DNA from: Isoetes taiwanensis
Lineage: Eukaryota; Streptophyta; Lycopodiopsida; Isoetales; Isoetaceae
DNA: 64,000 bases
NCBI GenBank assembly: GCA_021234155.1
Contig: JAJEKV010000108.1
Coordinates: 2,877,850-2,941,849 of the forward strand
Reading direction: 5' to 3'
Part shown: positions 56,001 through 64,000 of the stretch, piece after piece
How positions within the stretch are numbered: the first letter of the stretch is position 1
How the letters are laid out: every line of letters begins with the position of its first letter
Translations under genes and position numbers: made by a program
Notes under the pieces: generated by a model
The model's input: the letters and a program-made list of their open reading frames with translations, nothing else
Databases searched by the model: none
What the model was told of the DNA's origin: nothing

Positions 56001-56584
56001 CTAATCATGTAATCAATGAAAAGCTTAGAACATGTGCAAGGGACCCTCGCTACTGAAATAATACATCTCTAACAAATGAGAATCCTTCTATGTTCACGTG
56101 AATACATTTTCTTTTATCGAAATGCAAATAAAGCTCTGTAGACAAACAATTTTCTGATAGATATTGGCAGCTCCTCTAGGGCTCTTTCCCTTCACTTGGC
56201 AAGCCATTATCATTATCATCTTCATGCCTTATCATGGCCAAAAACAGGAGACTGCAGAGAAGATTTCTGCTATAGTTACTTGGGAATAAATTGGTGGCGG
56301 AGATGGCCCTCGGGGACATAGTGGAACGGCCCATTTCTTACTAAAATAAGCTCTACACTGGGGAACGTAATGAAGACGCGACTCTGGATGATTGTATTTC
56401 AAGCAGAAAATAACAACTATAGATTGATATAACATTAGAGTACTGAGACAACATAAGTATTAAATGACGTACGCTTTTTCATGCAGATGCTCATCCAACT
56501 CATCTCCAATCAGGGGCGGAGCTTTTCCAATTTTAGCATACATCTTTACCCGTTGCTCTTCCAATTTCAAGGAATGGATTATCT

Positions 56585-57015
56585 TTAATTTCTGTGATTC
56601 CCTTACAAGCTGACTCATATTTTCAACTGCGGCATTCACTAGCACCTGCAAGGATAGAATATTAAAATACACATTGGCAAAGGGGAAAGAAAACGATTTC
56701 TGGGCCGATTTACCTGTTTTCCAAATCTGAAACTATATCCTAGTTGAAGTAAATATGTGCAAAAAAGTAGAAGTAGGCACATTACCTGAAGATCCATAGG
56801 ACAAGAACCATCATTAACCTCGAGAAATGCGAAAGAATCTTTGCTCTAAAGCCTTCTCGTTTTTACCCAGCCTCCAACAACTCTCTTTCCCACAAAAATG
56901 GACCCACAATCTTCCCGACCGATAATAGATCTAATGAGCACAGTCCAGCTAAACAGAGGCGGCTTCAGAGATTCTGAAATAGCAAGGCCATCCATCGCCA
57001 CCCGGTTAGCCGGTT
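56585..57015 (-). pseudogene. Asparaginyl-tRNA synthetase pseudogene, 5' exons
   Basis: The first exon (about 56787-57010) encodes ISESLKPPLFSWTVLIRSII, GKRVVGGWVKTRR and FAFLEVNDGSCPMDLQ. It ends at a GT donor, has a stop after RRL, and holds the anticodon-binding OB-fold start. The next exon (about 56600-56660) begins VLVNAAVENMSQLV after an acceptor. It then leaves the AsnRS pattern (RESQKLKIIHSLKLEEQRVK), so the downstream half is of another origin or an altered exon. In a normal gene the following exon would be the one now at 51.6-51.8 kb, almost 5 kb away, with CemA-like exons in between. Confidence 0.82.
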
Positions 57016-57069
57016 TCAAAGTTGCTGCCCACTAACAGCGGCCACCGCCAGTTTACACACGATAGGGAG

Positions 57070-57900
57070 TTTGGAGTAGTCATTAGCATATTCTTGGCAT
57101 ATGCTAGCATATACTTGAAATATGCTATAAACCCACATCAACGAGGGCTTGCCCCCTAGGGGCAACCCAAAAATGAAATGCATTTAACAAGACGAGTAAT
57201 ACTTAGTATCTACTTCCATTGAAAAATAATAGTACCTTCATATTCTTATTCTATTTTAAATATTATGAATGTGAAATGGTTTCTAGATGTCTGTTTTTCA
57301 GAAATTACTTAGAGACCTGACTGGGTCTCTCAAGGACTGCAATTATGATTTGCTCATTGATATATCAAAATTTTATGAAATCACAAAACATTTAAGCATG
57401 AATTCATTAATTAGAGAAATTTGGAATTCTCGTTTAGCATGAAATAGGTTAGCGGGTAGCCATATAGTGCAAAAACTACTACCAATTGAGTAAAAGTTGG
57501 CGTTTTTTTGCACAAATTCTGCAAATGCTTCAGTGTTATTCGGAAATATAATTTTTACAGCTAATGCAAAGGTTCACCGCGAGTAGAACGTAGTAGGAGG
57601 GAGTGTTAAAACTTCTCCCAAGAAGTGCGAACGCGATGTTTCGCAGCTGAAAGGAGACAAAATAATGAGCCTTTTATTAAAACCATATGAGAGCATTGTG
57701 TTAAAAGAAGGTACCGAGGAGCAAGGATATCACAAAAAATTCAGTATTTAAAGCCATATAATTGCTACAGAGGATCGCGGTCGTGATTATTTTTAGCATT
57801 AAACATATGGTAAAAGATATGGGTAAACATATACCAAAATTCCCGAAACAAAAATTTCCATTGAAGGAAGTAATATACAACATAATTACTGATTGAAGGA
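57070..57900. other. No gene recognised
   Basis: AT-rich. GCATATxCTTGxxATATGCT words near 57085-57130 form a small palindromic cluster. No coding domain was found. Confidence 0.5.
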
Positions 57901-57905
57901 AATAA

Positions 57906-58572
57906 TTATTCTGATTGTGTTTCAGATACTTGATCAGGTATCACACCCATTTCATTGGCCATGCGGATGACATGCTCTCTACCCAATTCCATAGCTTGTG
58001 TTGTGTCCATCTCTGAATAACCTGTGACCTCTGGAATCTGAACACCCATGGCGTTTGCGATGCGCTGCAGATGTGAATCAGGCTCCCATTTTTCACTGTC
58101 CACTGCACTGCTCCCGCCTATAAGTTCCTTCTCCGATGCAGTAGCATTCTGTTGTGGATGAGAGAGCTTCTGCTTCTTGCTGTGTACCTGATGCTCCTGT
58201 GTCCCAAGAACCTCATCTTGGTCGGGTCTCCATGTCTTTGTTGATGCCGCTTCCATGTCTTTGGTGGTGTTTCCATGTGTTCTCGCCCACGTATTCAAAC
58301 TTATGTTCGCCTGTCAAGAAAGGCATGTACCCATCAAGCGTCTCATTAAGTGCACTCAATTTTTGAAAAGTGGGCTCCAGGGCTTCTATACCTTTTTCCG
58401 TCTCTTCAAGCAAGCGCTTTGTTTCTTGCATTCTCTCTTCGTAGGACTTAGCATCGAGGTTTTCCAAAATGGAATCCAACTTTGATAGATCTGTGTTTTG
58501 GGTGATCGCGATGTCGGGTTGAGTTTGGATCGGGCTCAACATTCTCTGCTTTCTCCTCTTCTTCAAACCCAT
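57906..58572 (-). pseudogene. C-terminal acidic/coiled-coil part of the methyltransferase-like gene
   Basis: Two overlapping minus-strand frames (58213-58572 and 57906-58298) are joined by a frame change. The first starts MGLKKRRKQR, a nuclear-localisation-like stretch, and has a probable coiled coil (ERMQETKRLLEETEKGIEAL). The second ends QAMELGREHVIRMANEMGV before the stop. It follows the methyltransferase-like domain after about 20 bases and may be its C-terminal extension or a second gene. Family unknown. Confidence 0.45.
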
Positions 58573-58596
58573 CCGTTACTTGGATTGGCCATTTTA

Positions 58597-59450
58597 TCAA
58601 AGCGTTTCAAAAGAACGCCCTCGAGAAACGCACACTTTACCTGAACTTTCGAAAGCCACGCTCTTTTTGCCTTGCATAAGAGCAACACGAGAAGCCGTCC
58701 CAGCCGAAAAGAAATCCAGAACGCAACCATCAGTCGGCACCAGCTGTTCAACAATATGGTAGGCATAGGGGTTTTCAGGTGGCATTTCAATACAAGATCT
58801 CCTTCCATTGCTTGCCCATTTGAATCTTGGTTTGCACTGTAAAAGAGTCGATATTTCTTTTTTTATCTTCTGCCTTCGGCATCCTCATTACCTGTTAGTG
58901 GCATTGGAGGCAATGGTGTTGACTTAGGAGCCTTCTTGTGTGGATATAGGTGAAGCTCCAGCTCACGGTTTGCACAGGTGCTACACGAACATCACTCCCT
59001 GTTAATGCACATATGACTAATAAAATCTTGATGTTCTTTCACCCTTCGTTTGCTCTCCCATCTCATTTCTTCATAAGAACCTAAAGATAGGTAGCCACCG
59101 CCCTGAATTTGCTTCTGACTGTACAAGCAATTGGGCAAATTCACTGAGCGCATGATAATGACCAAGTGATAAACTTTGGCATTCGTCATGGTAGCTATCC
59201 TTGTAAATAGATCTGTGTATTTCTTGCAATCCCATACCTTGTTTATCCCTCGGATGTCAATAAATATCAATGTCGCATTCTCTGACACTTGGGAGGAAGT
59301 AGGGATGCCATCCTTTGTCACTGCTATGACAATATTTCTCTTTTCCTTTCTTTTTCTAGCCTCTTCTGGCTTTAGAATATTCCTGACTGGCTCCAGAAAG
59401 GCTACAGGTAGGTTACCAAGTGTATGATCCTTGTTATAGTTAGCCTTCAC
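58597..59450 (-). pseudogene. DNA-methyltransferase-like domain with permuted motif order
   Basis: The upstream frame (58992-59450) has TLIFIDIRGINKVWDCKKYT then MTNAKVYHLVIIMRS, laid out like the motif IV strand of amino-methyltransferases (usually DPPY, here DIRG) followed by WD and the next strand. The downstream frame (58597-58785) has ENPYAYHIVEQLVPTDGCVL then DFFSAGTASRVALMQGKKSV, the pattern of motif X/I (DxFxGxGT...GR..IGIE) in N4/N6 DNA methylases. The order IV before I is that of the beta class. Motif IV is altered and the two parts are separated by a stop and a frame change, so no activity is expected from this copy. The assignment is by pattern only. Confidence 0.5.
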
Positions 59451-59454
59451 GTTA

Positions 59455-60978
59455 TTACGTATCGATTATCGATATGTCCAGTATTCTCTGTTCAGTCAAA
59501 TCAGGAAAAGCCTGAAGCAATTCGTCCCAGCTAAAGAAATCCTTTTGCAGCAAATTTGTGGCATAAGATAAAATTTCTCGCCTCATAAAAGTGAGGGTTC
59601 TGATGTCAGTTGCCCGTTGTTTGCAATCAAATCTCCCGCTATAACCTGGCTGCACCTTTAAATAGGTCTTGCCTTCTATAATCTCATCGGCGGTTTTGTG
59701 ACACCTCTCGCATTCGACATACCTCGTAGCAAACCGGAGCCGGGTCTTGTTAAAGAAGTCTTTTCGATGGCTTGTGCGAAAGTCACCATGGTCGATCACT
59801 TAGTTTCACGACTCACCCATACCGGCAAACTTCCATTAACTTCTTGAAAACCTTCTCATCCATAAAAATGAATTGTTTTTCATCCTTAAGCTCCCGCACT
59901 TTCAAGGTGGTCGTTGCAATTTCATGGAAATCTGCGAGAAGCAATTTCAAGGTCATCAAGATCGCGACGCTTGAACTTGGCGGCGAAAAATAAATAAATA
60001 CCTTCAAGCTGAAGTTTTAGTTTGTCCCTATAGGTCCTTGTGGAGGACAGCCCATAAGCCTTGTCTTTGATAGCCCGAAGTTGTTCTGATTTTCAATCGG
60101 TGGCTCTCGTACCGCGGTGTTTGCAATTGCCGTTGCATTGAATACTCAACTCTATATATTTCTTGTGCGTAAGATTTCCGTTGAGCACCCTCGATCTTCT
60201 TCTAGCATATACTTTGGCAAATTCTCGTTCTTTGCTCGAACTTCGTAGGCACCAGAACAAAGGAGTTGTGCGGCGCAAAATCTTGTGGTTGCCGAAATAA
60301 TATAAAATTTCTTGCCCTTCAAATCTTACGGATTGCTCCATGTCACCCTCCTCACGAAAGATAGACAACCGTCGGGTCAAATCTACGTAACGAGTGTCCA
60401 AAAGATAAAGAATTAGTTACTTGGTAATAGGGTCAAAGCGGACGGCGTCCGTGTCGTGTCGGGGACCTCATGGGTATGTCTTGAAGCTTTTAACCGGAGT
60501 TTGAACATGGTCATTTGATCGCATTACGTGTGTCAAGTTTCTTTGGTGCAGTTCACAATCAAAAATAGAAATCTTTGTAAACCAATTAACCCCTAAGGGG
60601 TAGAACCTTTTGAACTGTTCAAGCTTCTGAGTGGTTTGCTCTGCCATCTTGCGTTCCTCTTCGGGATTGAACTTCAACTCGATTGCAATGGCAGTCGTGG
60701 GGCCATGTCAATGCTAGTCTAGAGGAGGCATTAGTAACGAGGGGGTTTGAGAACCTGGCGGGCATGCGGGCTATCTTGATGGGGTGTCGATTGCTAAGGC
60801 TAATTCTGAAAGGAGGGAGTTTTTTTGGAATAAATCCACCAGATGTAGTGCTATCTGGGGCCTTCATAGCAAGAGGAAGAGTAGGGTTAACAATACCGGA
60901 GGGGTTTATCGTGGATTGTGGTTCTTGAACCACCTCTTTTGGTGCTGATGTCTCTCCCAAAGTAGCAATAGGCTTCAC
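59455..60978 (-). pseudogene. Upstream part of the methyltransferase-like gene, unknown domains
   Basis: Minus-strand frames follow in order. They are a Pro/Ser-rich N-terminus (60620-60978), FNPEEERKMAEQTTQKLEQF (60468-60677), RRLSIFREEGDMEQSVRFEG then AKVYARRRSRVLNGNLTHKK (60093-60401), a middle part (59813-60007) and a segment with YVECERCHKTADEIIEGKTY and FDCKQRATD (59455-59799) that could bind zinc. I do not recognise these domains. Together with the methyltransferase-like part they make one long broken gene of roughly 3 kb, more like a transposon or giant-element gene than a known plant gene. Confidence 0.45.
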
Positions 60979-60999
60979 AGTAGCATTTGTAAGCTATAT

Positions 61000-62080
61000 T
61001 CATAGAAAATTAATGTTACCTTGAAATTTGTATTCCATGTTGAGTGTCATGACATCATATCATATCATTAAAACCATCGAATTGAGTGTATTTCAAGGTG
61101 CAATTGTGCTACACTTGTGGAGAATTTTATTTTGTCATTGAATGCGGTGGTATAACTTCAAGTTAATATTACAATTCAGGTGTTCATATATAAAATCTCA
61201 TAAGTATCATGGAGAACTTTTTCCTAATATGGAGAAGGGATTGTGGGACCCATATGGGTTCATGAACCCAAACAGGTTCTTGAGACAACTCTAGTGAGTT
61301 GTACTCTTTAGCCTTGAAGAGACTGATTGCTTCAAACCCTGCTCATAGAACTACTAGAAGTGGAAAACATATGGAAAGAACCACCCTCATGGGCAGCTCT
61401 TAAACAATTCAAACATAATACATGGTGACGCCTGAATCAGTGAAACCATTATAATCGGGATTAAAGAACCTCGCCCTTTCGGGTTTTCGAGGAAAAACCC
61501 TGACCATTATAGGATCACTAATCAGGCTAGGTTCCTAGTGATGAAAACATGTTACCCTCAGCCTATCAGCCTTGCTGGGATGAGTACATAAGTGGAGTTC
61601 ATGTCACATACAGGAACAAAGAATAGTGCTCGTGCCTAGTTCCATCATAAAAAACTTGTGAGAAGGGTCTAAGCTCAACACTCAACTTGGGGTGGATCAA
61701 ATGTAGCGTCCTCTTAGCTTAGGACCTGCAGAACCACAAGAAAAAATAAGTGAAAGGCCCATCGGGCTCATCCAGGCTCTAGGGCCTCTCAACAGATACG
61801 AGGGTCTCACACAGGCTCTAGGACCTCTAATCCAGGTACAACAGCATCCATCTGGGCACTAAGACCATCAATTAGGCACGAAAATCTCCAATTAGCATTA
61901 AGGCCAACCACTGATGACCTAATGGAAAAATGGGATGGGAGGCAGATACAACTGCACAGGCGAGATTAAAATCTCAGAGAATCATGATCCACTAAGTAGG
62001 ACTACCAGCCTATGCATAAGACAATAAGCCCAAATAAATCTCAAAGATCAAATGTCGTCTGATAGGAGCAAGCAAAGAAC
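61000..62080. other. No gene recognised apart from the hairpin motif
   Basis: AT-rich sequence with short CTCTAGGxCCTCT-type repeats near 61780-61860. In minus orientation it lies downstream of the LINE tail at 62.1 kb and may be its 3' UTR. Confidence 0.45.
61450..61511 (-). repeat. Conserved 62-nt hairpin motif, copy 3
   Basis: Outer stem TATAAT/ATTATA, then GGG/CCC, then a fully paired CCTCG/CGAGG helix and CCC-GAAA-GGG (minus strand). The core is almost identical to copy 1 at 32209, while the outer stem is different but still pairs. Like the other copies, it is on the 3' side of a minus-strand LINE. Confidence 0.55.
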
Positions 62081-62084
62081 AATA

Positions 62085-62225
62085 GTAGACTTTAGCAATT
62101 CTATCTCGAGCTTCCTGGAGGATAGCAACAACATGAATATCCATGCCCTTAAAAACACACAATCTTCTTCGCTTCCAGATGGACCACAACGACCATCCTG
62201 ATGCTAAATGAAAGGCTTGGCTTCA
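62085..62225 (-). mobile_element. LINE C-terminal (zf-RVT-like) fragment
   Basis: The minus strand encodes SLWSIWKRRRLCVFKGMDIH then VVAILQEAR, the pattern LWxIWxxRNxxxF found at the C-terminus of plant L1-type LINE ORF2. No reverse-transcriptase core is nearby, so only the tail remains. Confidence 0.55.
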
Positions 62226-62267
62226 TAGTTTCTGGATAAATAGCCAAGAGCACTTGCTGACCTATCA

Positions 62268-62745
62268 AATATGTAGCATAATAACAGGGGGTTTTCTTTG
62301 TGTTTTTGTACGCTTTTCACAAAGGTTTTCCTAAGATTTCATGGCGTATTCGAATGGATGTACTAATGCGTACATCTAGAGTGCACCATTTCTTAGTCGT
62401 TGATTTAGCTTTTTTTTTTCAATGGTCCAACATCCAAGGGCTCACAACAAAAGCCGTCTTTTTATTTTAGGGGCCAAGGAAAAATCAATTATTTTAAAGT
62501 TCCAAAAACAGACATGCAAGCATCGAGGTCCCTTATTTTAGGGTTCTTTGAGAAAAGGGTTTGCTTTACGGTTTGCCCGGCCAGTTTGCTTCGGAGAAGA
62601 AACTTCTATGTTCTTGCTCTCTGGAGGAGGGAGTTTGTAGCAATGTTGGCCGCCATGGCCAAATCTTTGAAATTTGGAATTTGCTTAAGTGCAAAGCATG
62701 CGTTACAAAACCCTAACAGGGTGGAATCTATGATGACCTGCCGTA
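62268..62745 (+). repeat. Dispersed repeat, copy B
   Basis: Inverted counterpart of 41246-41729. It includes the same upstream sequence (AATATGTAGCATAATAACAG onward) and the frame starting MQASRSLILGFFEK with MLAAMAKSLKFGICLSAKHA. Next to it, GAATCTATGATGA(C/G)CTG is duplicated at 62726 and 62772. The plus-strand frame runs on to 62852 and enters the erlin-like region. Confidence 0.65.
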
Positions 62746-62794
62746 TAGCAGTTTGCAGTAAGGATCATTATGAATCTATGATGAGCTGTTGTAT

Positions 62795-63300
62795 AGCGGT
62801 TTACGGTGAAGAACAATTGTGTGTTAGGGAGATGATAGATCTTATAGAATGATACCGGACCAAATATGTTCTGATTGATGAAAGGATCAAAGAGGCTATT
62901 CAGCATGACCTGCCTGATTTATGCTCCGGAATTGAGGTCATCGGCGTCACGGTGACAAAAGCCAACATTCGAAGTCAATTGCTCGAAATTATGAGATTAT
63001 GGAGGAGGAACGAACCAAAGTTTAAGGCTTCCGTGCATAAGACCCTATTCTTTGGCATATTTGGTTGCTTTTCCTAAATGTTACTGTGAATGAAGGTCCT
63101 TATAGCGATGGAGGCGACAAAAGGTTGTAGAGAAGGAAAGGCTGAGGCATAAAAGAAGAAAGCTTTAACAAGAGGCGACAAAGGGATGCCCTTGTGAAAG
63201 CGAGAATCCATATGCAACAACAAGTCCTGAGAGAAGGAGAGTATGAAGCGTCGGACAATAAGTTATTGCTTCTTGTAAGCGATGCATTTAGTGTATAGGT
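62795..63300 (+). pseudogene. Erlin-like (SPFH domain, ER lipid-raft protein) pseudogene
   Basis: The piece at about 62850-62965 encodes YVLIDERIKEAIQHDLPDL then GIEVIGVTVTKANI, matching the erlin segment IDEKIKxALQxDxxxxAPGIEIxxVRVTKPxIP. Next, another frame gives NYEIMEEERTKV (62986-63021). After an 80-base intron-like gap comes VLIAMEATKG with the continuation QKVVEKE in a shifted frame. The last part (to 63300) is weak. Erlins bind cholesterol and guide ER-associated degradation of IP3 receptors in animals, and plant homologues are little studied. A stop before YRTK and two or more frame changes mark it as dead. The N-terminal membrane anchor is missing. Confidence 0.8.
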
Positions 63301-63304
63301 ATAA

Positions 63305-63870
63305 TTTTGAGTATTGACTTCTGATGGCATTGATTTGAAATGCATAATACGTGGGTTTTACGCACGAATTTTAAAAAGAATGTGGCATGTGTCTACGTAA
63401 TTCTTGAAGCTGTACTTAAAAGGGTCATTAAAGAAGCGAGAGGCAAACAAGTTTAAACTGACACCCGATTGTTGATGCAGAAAAGCAAGCAGACAGCGGG
63501 TTTTGGGGATGTTTTGCATAGGCCTTGATGGCATGGGCATGCTGGATTGGCATAACTTTCAATGATCACTACTACAGTGCCCTTATAATTGCCCACAAAA
63601 ATAGGAAGCCTACCACTGAGCAAACATACAGGAAGGTTGGTTCCTGCATAGTATTTAGCCAAATGAATCTCGTCTCATGTTGATGAAGAAAGAAAGCATA
63701 TTTGGATGCCCACATTGATTTTGAGCATAGATGATGATAATTTGGGACATGCATTTTAGTGAAAGCAAGCTATGTGATACAATTTGGGATCCAGTAAGAA
63801 GTTTGAGTATATGTACATTACATTAAGCTAGTGTTCTCTTTTTCCTGCTATGTACACACTTCAAAGTACG
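63305..63870. other. No gene recognised
   Basis: AT-rich stretch between the erlin remnant and the last exon. It could be an intron of the gene running off the window. Confidence 0.4.
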
Positions 63871-63880
63871 TGCTGTTACA

Positions 63881-64000
63881 GGAGAACAAGAGTTATCTAC
63901 TGAGCTGCTAGAAGAGTTAGCCAACCTTGTGCTGGGAGACATGCCCTTTAGAAGGGGTACAGTTAATCGCCGTTTGACAGTTTATCATGCTGCTTTGCGA
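63881..64000 (+). CDS. Possible exon running off the window end
   Basis: After an acceptor (GCTGTTACAG ending about 63880), an open frame continues to the last base with GEQELSTELLEELANLVLGD and RRGTVNRRLTVYHAALR. The composition looks coding (helical, charged) and there is no stop. I do not recognise the family. Without the sequence to the right, its gene cannot be named and it may also belong to a pseudogene. Confidence 0.4.

Noticed and set aside
1-64000. CRISPR arrays, bacterial-type operons, rRNA genes
   Set aside because: No regularly spaced identical repeats with unique spacers, no operon-like spacing and no rRNA motifs were found. The DNA is clearly eukaryotic.

Overview
This is nuclear DNA of a land plant. 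Every recognisable host gene is a plant gene with plant-style introns, and the DNA is mostly AT-rich, gene-poor and full of mobile-element debris. It fits a large, repeat-rich genome such as a fern, lycophyte or gymnosperm. I cannot name the species.

Only a few coding units look intact or nearly so. These are a single-exon protein kinase with a HeLo/MLKL-like N-terminal helical region (25130-26446), the two open reading frames of a PIF/Harbinger transposon (MYB/SANT-like protein 17017-17853, DDE transposase 19892-20833), and the core of a second transposase-like gene (8695-9252). Most other gene matches are broken exon runs: HSCB and DBR1 (0.5-3.9 kb), an FCP1/HAD phosphatase-like gene (11.7-12.2 kb), a BAHD acyltransferase (14.3-15.6 kb), pICln joined to UBP1 (18.3-19.5 kb), GH1 beta-glucosidase (47.9-48.1 kb), asparaginyl-tRNA synthetase (50.5-51.8 and 56.6-57.0 kb), a CemA-family protein (54.7-56.0 kb), and erlin (62.8-63.3 kb).

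Layout: 0.5-3.9 kb is a non-autonomous Helitron on the minus strand carrying DBR1 and HSCB exons. 7.1-10.9 kb holds a degenerate transposase-like gene and an acidic two-exon gene. 11.6-13.7 kb holds the FCP1-like pseudogene and a palindromic cluster. 14.2-15.7 kb is the BAHD pseudogene. 15.7-20.9 kb holds a Tourist-like MITE followed by a PIF/Harbinger element with captured host exons between its two genes. 22.2-27.8 kb holds two small Helitrons in opposite orientation flanking a foldback element and the kinase. 29.1-29.3 kb is a Mutator-type MITE. 32.0-38.9 kb is a GC-rich LINE block with structured repeats and a 181-bp repeat. 41-43 kb holds an inverted repeat copy and a LINE fragment. 45.3-57.1 kb starts with a Helitron 3' end, followed by exons of at least three host genes on the same strand, interrupted by a Copia remnant. 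57.9-61.0 kb is a broken gene with a circularly permuted DNA-methyltransferase-like domain. 62.1-63.9 kb holds a LINE tail, the second inverted repeat copy and the erlin remnant.

The main theme is gene-fragment capture. Four Helitron 3' ends belong to two related subfamilies, and three can be paired with a 5' end starting TCTTATATT. Captured exons keep introns and mostly lie in Helitron orientation. The least ordinary items are the Harbinger carrying a pICln-UBP1 chimera, the methyltransferase-like gene, and three copies of a 62-nt hairpin whose outer stem changes while its pairing is kept.
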